Shown here piece by piece: positions 33,794 to 40,694 of a DNA stretch of 50,672 nucleotides. This DNA comes from a virus. Where the stretch lies: positions 1-50,672 of the IMG/VR virus record IMGVR_UViG_3300034026_000012; one strand, given 5' to 3'. Every line of letters starts with the position of its first letter. Position 1 is the first letter of the stretch. The translations under genes and the position numbers were made by a program. The notes under the pieces were generated by a model that ran no database searches, was not told where the DNA came from, and saw nothing but the letters and a program-made list of their open reading frames with translations.

Positions 33794-34322
33794 ACTCGAC
33801 CGCTGCCCTTTCGAGAATCTGCTCGGCGACCTTCAGTAGCTCGCGCGCGGCGCGCTCGTTCATCTCGGGCAGCCAGTCCAGCAAGCGCTCCCAGAAGGCG
33901 ACGAACCCGCCGAGCGTGTCGCGCCGGGTCTCCAGCTTCGTGCGCGCCTCGATGAGCAGCTTGGCGAGGTCGCGGAACTGGTACATCAGGTCGCGATCAA
34001 CCGCCGCCCCCTTCGCGTCGAGCACGCCCTCGACCTGCGCCAGCCTCTTTTCGATGGAGCGTACGAGCTTCTCGTCGGCGTTGAGGCCCACGCTCTCGGA
34101 AGAGAGCGCGAGCTTCAGCTCCAGCGCTTTCTCCCAGCCGAATTTGTCAATCCAACCTATCTTCAGGTCGGAGCCTTTACCGCGCGTGTAAAGATTCTGC
34201 TTGGACCAGCTCGGCCACTTTTTCCGCATCTCGGCCTGGACGCGGTCGTGCTGCTGGCCGTTGAAGAGCAGGTAAAGGCGCTCGCACTCCCTTACAGCCT
34301 CCTCGTTGTAACTAGCTGGCAT
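33753..34322 (-). CDS. Terminase small subunit
   Basis: 189 residues. An N-terminal helix-turn-helix is visible (EAVRECERLYLLFNGQQHDRVQAEM, then WSKQNLYTRG, DKFGWEKALEL), followed by a long coiled-coil or multi-helix region. This is the pattern of DUF1804/DUF3486-type small subunits of transposable phages. It directly precedes, with an overlap, the large subunit gene. Confidence 0.7.
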   Translation of the reverse strand: MPASYNEEAVRECERLYLLFNGQQHDRVQAEMRKKWPSWSKQNLYTRGKGSDLKIGWIDKFGWEKALELKLALSSESVGLNADEKLVRSIEKRLAQVEGVLDAKGAAVDRDLMYQFRDLAKLLIEARTKLETRRDTLGGFVAFWERLLDWLPEMNERAARELLKVAEQILERAAVEYGEKDDRAKADRG

Positions 34323-34569
34323 CGCCCTTCAGCCCCGCCGGCTCGCGCCCGGCCCTGATTGCGCGAGCGCGGCGGCGCTCGCGGCGGCGTTCGAGGTAGA
34401 GCTTGAAGAGGACGTCCACCGCCTTGCCGAGCATGGCGACGAGGAACATCACCAGCACGCGGACAACGAGGTCGAGGAGCGCCTGGCCGCCGACCGTGAA
34501 CGACGAGAGGAAGGACAGCACCGCGACGGAGCCGTTGCCGATACCGGTCATTTTTAAATCCCCGTTCAT
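34312..34569 (-). CDS. Small membrane protein, holin-like
   Basis: 85 residues with one long hydrophobic segment (ALLDLVVRVLVMFLVAMLGKAVDVLF) and a very basic C-terminal tail (ERRRERRRARAIR). The start is overlapped by the previous gene's end only slightly (the stop overlaps the terminase start). Size, hydrophobic centre and charged tail fit a holin, and position before the terminase fits transposable siphophages. No lysin is nearby. Confidence 0.5.
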   Translation of the reverse strand: MNGDLKMTGIGNGSVAVLSFLSSFTVGGQALLDLVVRVLVMFLVAMLGKAVDVLFKLYLERRRERRRARAIRAGREPAGLKGDAS

Positions 34570-34660
34570 GGCGCGGACTTACAGGTCAGCTCGTGACGAA
34601 AAGGAGGGACAGGCAGAGGGCGAGCACGGCTAAGAGCGCCCCGAGGGACACCCTTCCGCT

Positions 34661-34858
34661 CTACCCCCCGCCTGCCTGCGGAGGGATCGTGCGCGGGCGG
34701 CGCTTGGCGGCCCGCGGGGTGAATGCGTCGGCCAGCTTGCCGGCGACGATGATGTAAGGCAGCCACTTCAGCGGCAGCACCTCGGCGCAGCTCATCAGCG
34801 CGGCCGTAAGGGTCGTGACGTAGATGCAGATTGCCGTGAAGTCGAACTTCAGCTTCAT
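34661..34858 (-). CDS. Small membrane protein, second holin-like gene
   Basis: 65 residues with two short hydrophobic segments (FTAICIYVTTLTAALMSCA and LPYIIVAGKLADAF) and a basic end. Together with the gene at 34312 it may form a holin pair. ATG at 34858. Confidence 0.45.
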   Translation of the reverse strand: MKLKFDFTAICIYVTTLTAALMSCAEVLPLKWLPYIIVAGKLADAFTPRAAKRRPRTIPPQAGGG

Positions 34859-34863
34859 GGGCC

Positions 34864-35352
34864 TTACAGCTCCTTGATGGTGACGCCGTGCGTCAGCCTG
34901 GTCGTGGCGTGTTCGTCGAGGCGGGCGGCGCCGAGCAGCTTCTCGGCCTTGCCGACGAGGACGTTGAAACAGCCCCAGAAGCAGCCGTCCCTCTGTGCGG
35001 GGGAGAACAGGTCGTAGAAGAGGCGGGGGTCTAGCTCGCGGCGGCTGGAGGTGGACAGCTCGGCAACGGCCGAGTCGGAAGCGACGCGGGTGAATCTGTG
35101 TGCGCCGTTCTTGTCGGTCGCGCCGAGCACCGCCGCCCTAATCGCGTCTTCGAGCTGGCGTATGTCGCCGTCGGCGGCGGACAGTTGGGGGGCGTATTTC
35201 GCAAGAACGGGCGCGCTCTGGCGCTCGAACGCATCGCGTAAAGGAATAAGTTCCTTAGCCTGAGCGGCCTCGATACGCGCCCTCTTGCGTCGCAGCGATG
35301 CCCAACGCGTGAGCGCCGCCGTGATGCCCGCCTTTGTCCTCTCGACTTCCAC
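34864..35352 (-). CDS. Coiled-coil protein, Gam-like (tentative)
   Basis: 162 residues; GTG start. The N-terminal half is a basic, then acidic, coiled coil (RRKRARIEAAQAKELIPLRDAFERQ), and the second half has FYDLFSPAQRDGCFWGCFN. The helix-loop-helix layout recalls host-nuclease inhibitor proteins of the Mu Gam class, but here it is transcribed with the late genes, which does not fit an early function. Family unproven. Confidence 0.3.
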   Translation of the reverse strand: MEVERTKAGITAALTRWASLRRKRARIEAAQAKELIPLRDAFERQSAPVLAKYAPQLSAADGDIRQLEDAIRAAVLGATDKNGAHRFTRVASDSAVAELSTSSRRELDPRLFYDLFSPAQRDGCFWGCFNVLVGKAEKLLGAARLDEHATTRLTHGVTIKEL

Positions 35353-35443
35353 GCGGGCACACTACGACGACTCCTGCTCGGCCCGTGAGCCGGTGTGGCA
35401 AGAGTTGTCGCGTGTGTCCGGTGTGTCCGAAGTGTCTGGTGTT

Positions 35444-35710
35444 TTAACGATGTAGGGCACGCGTCGGCTGGGCGCCGATTAGCGCGTAGTCCTCGGGGTG
35501 GAGCGAAAGTAGCCACGCCTTGAAGGAGTCCTCAAAGACGTAGTAGCCGTATTCGCTTTTGTAGCCTTCAAGGGTGCCGTCCTCGATCCTTCTAATCAAG
35601 GTGCGGCGCGAAGGGATGGGGTTTATGACGCGGGTAGCCCGCAGGATGGCTTCAACGTGGGATAGGCGCAAGCGGGGGCGCGCCTTTGTTCCAAAGTCGT
35701 AATTCTTCAC
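35444..35710 (-). CDS. Small DNA-binding-type protein, paralog of 29139-29417
   Basis: 88 residues. Shares PIPSRRTL, IEDGTLEG, YGYYV and SFKAW with the 92-residue protein at 29139. Winged helix-turn-helix of excisionase type is likely. It is the first gene of the terminase block. Confidence 0.6.
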   Translation of the reverse strand: MKNYDFGTKARPRLRLSHVEAILRATRVINPIPSRRTLIRRIEDGTLEGYKSEYGYYVFEDSFKAWLLSLHPEDYALIGAQPTRALHR

Positions 35711-35823
35711 GGGGGATGATCTCCGGGGCCAACTGTGGGGGCTGGCACGAGAGACGCAAAACGCTTGCGCTCATGAGTCGGAGATTACAAGAAGGAAGAT
35801 GTGATAGGCAAGGTGAAAGATGA

Positions 35824-36255
35824 TTACCTGATTTCGATGCTCGTTATGGAAAGGTCGGATCGGCCCCCCGCGCCACAAGCATACGCCCTTATCCGGTATC
35901 TTTTTCCCTTCACTAAAAACGCTTCAAAATGTGCCTGGTCTGCCTGCGAAAGGCACGCCGGAAAATCCTCATCATGGAACCAGACATCGAAGCGTCGGGT
36001 ACTAGGGAGTTTCAAAGTTAGGCCAGCCATATCAGAGGTGTCTTCGTGATATTGAATCGCAACCAAGCTCACATCGAATGTCTTCACTTGGCATGATGCA
36101 TCACGTTTGAGATATGAATTAAAGTTTATTACACCGGCCATTCGACCGCCGCGATACTGAACAGCAGGGCAGCTATCTATATTTTGCTGGGCAGTGACAG
36201 GTAGCATTAGAACACCCCCCATCACAGCTATGAGATAAACCCGTACTACACGCAT
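35824..36255 (-). CDS. Exported protein of control region
   Basis: 143 residues from the ATG at 36255, with GGAG ten bases upstream. Signal peptide MRVVRVYLIAVMGGVLMLPVTAQ (likely cut near AQQ). The mature part is beta-rich with three Cys and no membrane segment. It follows the TPR gene, with about 28 bases between. A possible envelope or exclusion factor; unknown. Confidence 0.6.
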   Translation of the reverse strand: MRVVRVYLIAVMGGVLMLPVTAQQNIDSCPAVQYRGGRMAGVINFNSYLKRDASCQVKTFDVSLVAIQYHEDTSDMAGLTLKLPSTRRFDVWFHDEDFPACLSQADQAHFEAFLVKGKRYRIRAYACGAGGRSDLSITSIEIR

Positions 36256-36283
36256 GGCTGTCATCTCCACTGATTCTCTCGAA

Positions 36284-37528
36284 TTATTCCCCGCGCTGGA
36301 GTGTTGGGTGTCGAAACTTTAATTTGTAATTCAGATTTTGCTTCGTTACCCCTAGTTTCATGGCCGCTTCAGTAACCCTGTCCGATGTAGTATGGAGCGC
36401 GTTCCGGATTACCTGTTTTTCCAGGCGCAACATGGCATCGTCGAGCGGCAGCTCGAACTCACTAAATACAGGGGCAAGCAATTCCTCAGTCACCACGTTG
36501 CCAACTTCGATGGCTTTTTTACTGCCGAGAAATTCCAACGCTACTGCCCGCGCACGGATAAAGGTTGAGAGAGAGTCATCCCAACGCCATAGTCGCGCTA
36601 AGGCCCGCCCCAACGTAATCAGATTCTCGAACAGTAGTGCCGTGTCGTCACCGGCCTCTGTCAACACTACCGCCTCTCGGGCTGTACGTTCAGCGGCTTC
36701 ATATTGCTCCTCCGCTATGAATACGCGCGCGCGGGTCTCCAGTGCTCTGCTCGCCTCATTCCTTTGGCCTAGTGAGATGAACAAATCCTCCGCGCGGCGG
36801 AGGTGCTCGTGAGCTTCAGCATATTGAGCAGCTACCAAATACATCGCCCCGAGGTTGCCCTCTAGGTAGGCCAAATATCTATAGTTCTCTGCCTTTTCAA
36901 GATGAAAGCGACATGCCACATACGCTGATAGGGCGCGCCTCAGCCGCCCCGCGTTTTTGTAGAACAAAAATAACTCGTTATGAAAGCGAGCCTTCAAAGA
37001 ATGGTTCTCGCTCGCTTCGATCATTGAGGCCACACCGGTAAGGAGGACATACGCTTTACGATGATGCCCGTCCGATCTCTCGACCATCGCTAAATTAACA
37101 ATGCCCGTCAACCTCAACTCGTCGTCGGATTGAAGCCGAGCGACCGACTGCTTCAGGTGTATTCTTGCCTCATCAAAAGCCCCTTCGCGGAAATAACAAA
37201 CACCTAAGCCGTGCTCAGCTTCAGCCACTTTACGAAGGTCGCCCGTTCTCCCGTACATTGTTATGGCTTCACAGAGCAAATCCTTCGCGGCGTCCTGGGA
37301 CCCTTCAGCGGCGCGCGCGTTCCCCAGATAGCTTGATAATCGCCCGGCCCGTAACAGCGCCTCGGCCGCAGCTTCACAACCCAACCCCTCTACATTCGGG
37401 CGCCCGCCCACGCCATTCCATAAATCACCCAAGACCAGACAGGCGCCTGTGTAGTCGCCAGCCTCCTCCAAAGTTCGCGCTTTTTCACACCGCGCCAACG
37501 CCTCAGCATCCCTTGTATCTAAAGCCAT
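36284..37528 (-). CDS. TPR regulator with C-terminal Fis-type helix-turn-helix
   Basis: 414 residues from the ATG at 37528, chosen because the longer start at 37591 would place the palindrome and a promoter inside the gene. At least seven TPR-like helix pairs span residues about 5-330 (for example AEAEHGLGVCYFREGAFDEA, then the AYLEGNLGAMYLVAAQYAEA unit). The last 45 residues are a Fis/HTH_8 domain (LEKQVIRNALHTTSDRV, then AAMKLGVTKQNLNYKL). Such proteins sense a ligand or peptide through the TPR part and bind DNA as dimers. Position between repressor and late genes suggests a late-gene activator. Confidence 0.7.
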   Translation of the reverse strand: MALDTRDAEALARCEKARTLEEAGDYTGACLVLGDLWNGVGGRPNVEGLGCEAAAEALLRAGRLSSYLGNARAAEGSQDAAKDLLCEAITMYGRTGDLRKVAEAEHGLGVCYFREGAFDEARIHLKQSVARLQSDDELRLTGIVNLAMVERSDGHHRKAYVLLTGVASMIEASENHSLKARFHNELFLFYKNAGRLRRALSAYVACRFHLEKAENYRYLAYLEGNLGAMYLVAAQYAEAHEHLRRAEDLFISLGQRNEASRALETRARVFIAEEQYEAAERTAREAVVLTEAGDDTALLFENLITLGRALARLWRWDDSLSTFIRARAVALEFLGSKKAIEVGNVVTEELLAPVFSEFELPLDDAMLRLEKQVIRNALHTTSDRVTEAAMKLGVTKQNLNYKLKFRHPTLQRGE

Positions 37529-37551
37529 AGTTTCACGTACGTTCGGACGGA

Positions 37552-37567
37552 GTAAAGATTTCTTTAC
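37552..37567. promoter_or_regulatory. Palindrome GTAAAGATTTCTTTAC (copy 3)
   Basis: Lies 24 bases before the TPR gene ATG and overlaps the -35 box (TTTACA) of the opposite promoter at 37563. Identical to the copy at 24047 on the other strand. Likely binding site of the TPR regulator or another dimeric factor. Confidence 0.65.
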
Positions 37568-37591
37568 AACACATTTTTCAGGGCATATCAT
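37563..37591 (+). promoter_or_regulatory. Promoter of the secreted peptide gene
   Basis: TTTACA (37563-37568), 17-base spacer, TATCAT (37586-37591): a good sigma70-type promoter about 60 bases before the peptide ATG. The palindrome covers its -35 box, so a protein bound there would repress or, by contact, activate. Confidence 0.65.
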
Positions 37592-37649
37592 GCCCCACTT
37601 GTCCTGTCAGCTAACCCACAACCATCAACCATCAACCAGGAGATACTTC

Positions 37650-37895
37650 ATGAAGAACGTCACACGTACACTGCGCAATCTGCTGTTCTTGAGCCTCTTG
37701 ATCGCGGCGTCGGCGAACCAATCTAACGCCGGAGATTACCCGATGCCGGGCGCACCTACACCACCGCCCCCACCGGCCGCGCCTATGAGTACGGGGGAAG
37801 ATGCCTCGGAAACGACCGACGGGACGAGCTTGATGACTACCATCGTCGTGCAGCTCGCCGGTTCAGCTCAGACCGTTCTAAACATCCTGCTGTAA
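37650..37895 (+). CDS. Small secreted peptide precursor
   Basis: 81 residues, ATG at 37650 with AGGAG in good position. Clear Sec signal peptide (residues 1-27: MKNVTRTLRN, then a hydrophobic core, cut after SNA). The rest is short: a Pro-rich stretch (residues 31-46, with five Pro in a row), an acidic Thr/Ser linker, then a hydrophobic end (about 61-81: LMTTIVVQLAGSAQTVLNILL minus its first residues). It could be cut to release a signalling peptide from the end. It is divergent from the TPR regulator and has its own terminator, so it is transcribed as a single gene. Confidence 0.7.
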   Translation: MKNVTRTLRNLLFLSLLIAASANQSNAGDYPMPGAPTPPPPPAAPMSTGEDASETTDGTSLMTTIVVQLAGSAQTVLNILL

Positions 37896-37914
37896 GTCTG
37901 GATATGAGTTAAAG

Positions 37915-37956
37915 AGTTGGGCCTCGCTCGGGCAGGGCGGGGCTCAACTTTTTCTT
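37915..37956 (+). terminator. Strong terminator after the peptide gene
   Basis: 13-base-pair stem (AGTTGGGCCTCGC with GCGGGGCTCAACT, two wobble pairs), 9-base loop, then TTTTTCTTT. It closes a one-gene transcript. Confidence 0.85.
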
Positions 37957-37987
37957 TACGTGTAGGGAGTGAATTGCGTTGGTAAGC

Positions 37988-38473
37988 TTACCTAGATGCC
38001 TGCAACCGTGAAGATGTATTTTGTTGGGCAGCTCCTTTCTCCTCGTCGATAACTAGGCTGTATAAGAGGGTCAGCTCTCGCAGATTCTCAGCCGATAGAT
38101 CGTAGAAATGTGCGAACATCTCGGAGCCTCGCGTGAACAGCGCTTCGCGCACAAGTCTGTGCAACATCTCCTCAAAATCTTTCCCCAAACTTTCAGCTAG
38201 TTTTGAGATTAGCTTTCGCTCTGGCTCAGTTAAAACTATGCCGGGAATATCAGAAACTAACTGAGGGCCTTCACCAGTAAGCAACCAATCGATGGAATGT
38301 TTTGTAGAATTCCTAAAGTTCCTCAAGTGATCGAAACTTAGCTCCGTCTCACCCTTAATAACCTTGTAAACGGCCTTATCCGTCTTAAATCCGAGCTTTT
38401 CAGCAATAAATTTCTTGCTATCGGTACCGCATGCCTTCTTAAAAGCTGCTAACAGTCTAGTCCCTATGTCCAC
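37988..38473 (-). CDS. CI-like repressor (no protease domain)
   Basis: 161 residues from a GTG at 38473, giving VDIGTRLLAAFKKAC, SKKFIAEKLGF, TDKAVYKVIKGE and SIDWLLTGEGP: the helix-turn-helix pattern of Phage_CI_repr proteins. The rest is helical (LISKLAESLGKDFEEMLHRL) with no S24 domain, so control is probably not by RecA. Start choice: a strong rightward promoter lies at 38501-38529 and the palindrome 38475-38495 precedes this GTG; longer readings (ATG 38560 or ATG 38653) would run through that promoter. The start lacks a Shine-Dalgarno, so it may be leaderless. Confidence 0.65.
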   Translation of the reverse strand: MDIGTRLLAAFKKACGTDSKKFIAEKLGFKTDKAVYKVIKGETELSFDHLRNFRNSTKHSIDWLLTGEGPQLVSDIPGIVLTEPERKLISKLAESLGKDFEEMLHRLVREALFTRGSEMFAHFYDLSAENLRELTLLYSLVIDEEKGAAQQNTSSRLQASR

Positions 38474-38474
38474 G

Positions 38475-38495
38475 TTTTCTATAATTTGTAGAAAA
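38475..38495. promoter_or_regulatory. Immunity operator TTTTCTA-N7-TAGAAAA
   Basis: Perfect inverted repeat with 7-base arms and 7-base spacer, directly before the repressor start and just upstream of the early promoter. A similar half-site (TTCTACATTTTCT) overlaps the -10 region of that promoter. Confidence 0.6.
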
Positions 38496-38500
38496 TCAGA

Positions 38501-38529
38501 TTGACACTCTTCTACATTTTCTCTAACAT
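38501..38529 (+). promoter_or_regulatory. Early rightward promoter
   Basis: TTGACA (38501-38506), 17-base spacer, TAACAT (38524-38529). Transcription would start about 38536, then AGGAGG at 38549 and TTG at 38562. A textbook promoter facing the early genes. Confidence 0.8.
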
Positions 38530-38561
38530 CCTGTTTCGGACGAAACACAGGAGGGCACATC

Positions 38562-38804
38562 TTGTCATCCCCATACATAGAAATCAAGACTTGGATGCTC
38601 CGTGAGCGGCTGAACTTCACCAGCTTAGCTGCCCAGCTAACAGACGCCGGCACGCCGTGCCGGCGTCAAGAACTCTCGATGATGGCTCGTCAGGTGCGTG
38701 AGTATCCGCATTTACAACAGGCCGTCGCCGAACTCATGGGGAAGTCAAGGGTCAGGTTGTTCGGGCCGTCGCGACAGAGAACGCGACGACACCGCGCAGC
38801 CTAA
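38562..38804 (+). CDS. Early regulator, Ner/Cro-like (TTG start)
   Basis: 80 residues. TTG start with a perfect AGGAGG seven bases upstream; the ATG at 38595 lacks one. Contains a helix-turn-helix-type run LNFTSLAAQLTDAGTPCRRQEL and a basic end RRHRAA. First gene after the early promoter and opposite the repressor, the place of Ner in Mu or Cro in lambda. Confidence 0.65.
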   Translation: MSSPYIEIKTWMLRERLNFTSLAAQLTDAGTPCRRQELSMMARQVREYPHLQQAVAELMGKSRVRLFGPSRQRTRRHRAA

Positions 38805-38853
38805 TTTTTTTGCCCTCAGTTGGGAAGGATTTTTTTCAGAGGTTTCAATCACG

Positions 38854-39324
38854 ATGACACTCCGCACAGCTCAACTGCCGAAGCCGCACGAGATCATGCG
38901 CCGGGTCTTTAACACGCCTGAGAAGGTCAAGGCGTACGCGCTCGAAGCTGGTGTCTCCACCAACCACGTCCACAAGTGGCTGCGCGGCGGCGAGTCCGGG
39001 GCGCCCTCCGACCTCGACCGCCTGTGTAGCGCGATCTTCCTCGCCACGACGTTCGGTCCCGAAGGCGTCAGGGGCGCCGGGTTACTGGCTGACTACGTCC
39101 GTGAGTACATGCTCACCATCGTCGAACAGAGCGCATCGCCCTATGCCGACGAAGAGGAGCGACGTCACGACGCGATGTCGCTCTTCGGCGAAGCTAAGGA
39201 CGCCGTCGAGGCGCTCACGCTCGGCAAACCCACTCCCGAGACCATCAGGGAACTCGTCGCGCTCCGCGATGCTGCGGAGCATGCCATCAACCGCCTGTGC
39301 GTCACAGAGGAGGTGCTACGGTGA
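38854..39324 (+). CDS. CII/CP76-like phage regulator
   Basis: 156 residues from ATG 38854 (AGAGG upstream). The start has a helix-turn-helix (EKVKAYALEAGVSTNHVHKWLRG) followed by helices, the outline of phage regulatory proteins of the CII/CP76 class. Stop overlaps the next start (GTGA). Second early gene. Confidence 0.6.
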   Translation: MTLRTAQLPKPHEIMRRVFNTPEKVKAYALEAGVSTNHVHKWLRGGESGAPSDLDRLCSAIFLATTFGPEGVRGAGLLADYVREYMLTIVEQSASPYADEEERRHDAMSLFGEAKDAVEALTLGKPTPETIRELVALRDAAEHAINRLCVTEEVLR

Positions 39325-39734
39325 GCGCTACCGCTGCCAAGTCCCTCCAGCAGGTGAAGTGTATTTTCGGCCTCGCCAAGCAGAGGGGGCTCGACGACGC
39401 AGACCTGCACGCGCTGGTCGAAGACGCGACGGGACAGCCGTCCATCCGCGCGCTCTCATACGTACAGGCCGACCGCGTCATCGAGCGCCTCGGCGGCGAG
39501 CCCTTCGCCGCGCGCCGCACCGTTCAGCACAGACGGCAGAAGGCGGGCGTCCCGCAGATCGCGCAGCCCTCACACCTCCAGCTCATGTACGACCTCGCGA
39601 GCCGCCGCAACATGAGTGATGAAGGACTCGCGCAGCTCGCCGGGCGCATGCGCGTCCCTTTCCCGCCGCGCACGACCGGAGGGACAAACAAGATCGTCGA
39701 GGCTTTGAAGGCAATGAACCGGAGGGCTGCGTAA
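39321..39734 (+). CDS. GemA-like protein (DUF1018)
   Basis: 137 residues, GTG start with GGAGG upstream. Pattern of the Mu gp16/GemA family: KCIFGLAKQRGLDDADLHALVEDATG with QPSI, then SYVQADRVIERLGG, a linker, then LASRRNMSDEGLAQL and a final basic helix with ALKAMNRRAA. In Mu, GemA modulates host gene expression. A marker of transposable phages. Confidence 0.7.
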   Translation: MSATAAKSLQQVKCIFGLAKQRGLDDADLHALVEDATGQPSIRALSYVQADRVIERLGGEPFAARRTVQHRRQKAGVPQIAQPSHLQLMYDLASRRNMSDEGLAQLAGRMRVPFPPRTTGGTNKIVEALKAMNRRAA

Positions 39735-39735
39735 C

Positions 39736-40303
39736 GTGGGCGTCGCCAGTCCTAACGTGTGGCTCCGCAGCTTGCTCGCGCAAGCCTGCCCCGACTGCCT
39801 CGACACGACGGTCGGGATGGGACTGTACGGGCCGGAGCCCTGCACCCGCTGCCTCACTTCAGGCAAGCGCGTGAAGCCCGCCACTATCAGGCTCGCGGAC
39901 TACGTGTGGAACCACGCTACGGACTGGAAGAAGGAGGACACCGAGACGCTCGTCGTCGCGCGCATCTTCCACCACGCGAGCGCGGCACTCCCCATCACCG
40001 GCCCCGTCATCAGCGCTCACCTCGGCATCAACACGCGCACGCTTAAAGGCTACGTCGAGACGATTCGCCGCGACTGGCGCCTGCCCCTCATCTCGCAGCG
40101 CAAGCAAGGCCGGCGGCGGCTACTGGTACGCGGAGACGCCCGACCAGTTCCTCGAATGGTTCCGCACGATGCGCAGCCAGGCGGTCAACGAACTCGCCAC
40201 CGCCCACGGGATGATGCGCTCCAACTACCCGGCACTCGTCGGCCAGGACAATCTCGACTTCATCAAGAGTTTTTCCGAGGAGCTACAGGAGGCTTTGCGA
40301 TGA
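39736..40303 (+). pseudogene. Winged-helix-type early protein with an internal frameshift
   Basis: GTG start after GGAGG. The first 120 residues (two CxxC pairs: ACPDCL, CTRC; then ITGPVISAHLGINTRTLKGYVETIRRDW, a helix-turn-helix) are in frame 1. The conserved-looking end GGGYWYAETPDQFLEW ... ELQEALR is in frame 2. The join lies near 40105-40113, in CAAGGCCGGCGGCGGC. A single extra base would explain it. Frame 1 continues as a shadow into the next gene, which makes the long reading 39736-40623 misleading. Confidence 0.6.
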
Positions 40304-40623
40304 CCGTACGCGGGACACGCGACGAGAGTCAGTACGCCTTAGACACCGGCCTGCGCCTGCTGAAGGTGCTCGAAGCCCTCGAAGGCACGAACTTCGAGCC
40401 GATCTCCATCGAGCGCGTGCAGCAACGCACGGGCTTCTCATACGACTTCTGTCGCCGGGCACTCATCACGCTGAAGCTCGCCGGCTTCGCCGCTGAGCAA
40501 AACCGGAAGTGGATGCCGGGGCCGAAGATCGTACGCTTCGGCACGAACTTCAACGCTCTTTGTCTCGCCTCGATGGAGCGCAGGAGTTCCGATGAATCGG
40601 AACTCAAAACGGCGAGCCTGTAA
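40300..40623 (+). CDS. IclR-type winged-helix protein, N-terminal domain only
   Basis: 107 residues from ATG 40300, overlapping the stop before it (ATGA) and with CAGGAGG upstream. Reads TGLRLLKVLEALEGTNF, SIERVQQRTGFSYDFCRRALITLKLAGFAAEQ, the IclR-type wHTH, without the effector domain. A regulator likely binding near the palindromes at its own 3' end (40584 and 40661). Confidence 0.65.
   Translation: MTVRGTRDESQYALDTGLRLLKVLEALEGTNFEPISIERVQQRTGFSYDFCRRALITLKLAGFAAEQNRKWMPGPKIVRFGTNFNALCLASMERRSSDESELKTASL
40584..40605. promoter_or_regulatory. 22-bp palindrome, copy 1
   Basis: Arms GAGTTCCGA and TCGGAACTC around a 4-base centre, inside the end of the previous gene. Confidence 0.7.
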
Positions 40624-40660
40624 GCAATTTCCTAGATATTTTGAATTTTCGGCCCTGAAA

Positions 40661-40682
40661 GAGTTCCGAAAGTTCGGAACTC
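40661..40682. promoter_or_regulatory. 22-bp palindrome, copy 2
   Basis: Arms GAGTTCCGAA and TTCGGAACTC, 77 bases after copy 1 and 13 bases before the ATG of the 274-residue gene. No others seen in the window. Confidence 0.75.
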
Positions 40683-40694
40683 GAAAGGAGACTT

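Noticed and set aside
37988-38653. Repressor starting at 38653 or 38560
   Set aside because: These starts would run through a strong opposite promoter and the immunity operator, and 38653 also overlaps the early gene. Not excluded; GTG 38473 preferred.
39736-40623. Single 295-residue protein
   Set aside because: The middle is a shadow; real content moves to another frame and the last 107 residues have their own ATG with CAGGAGG at 40300.
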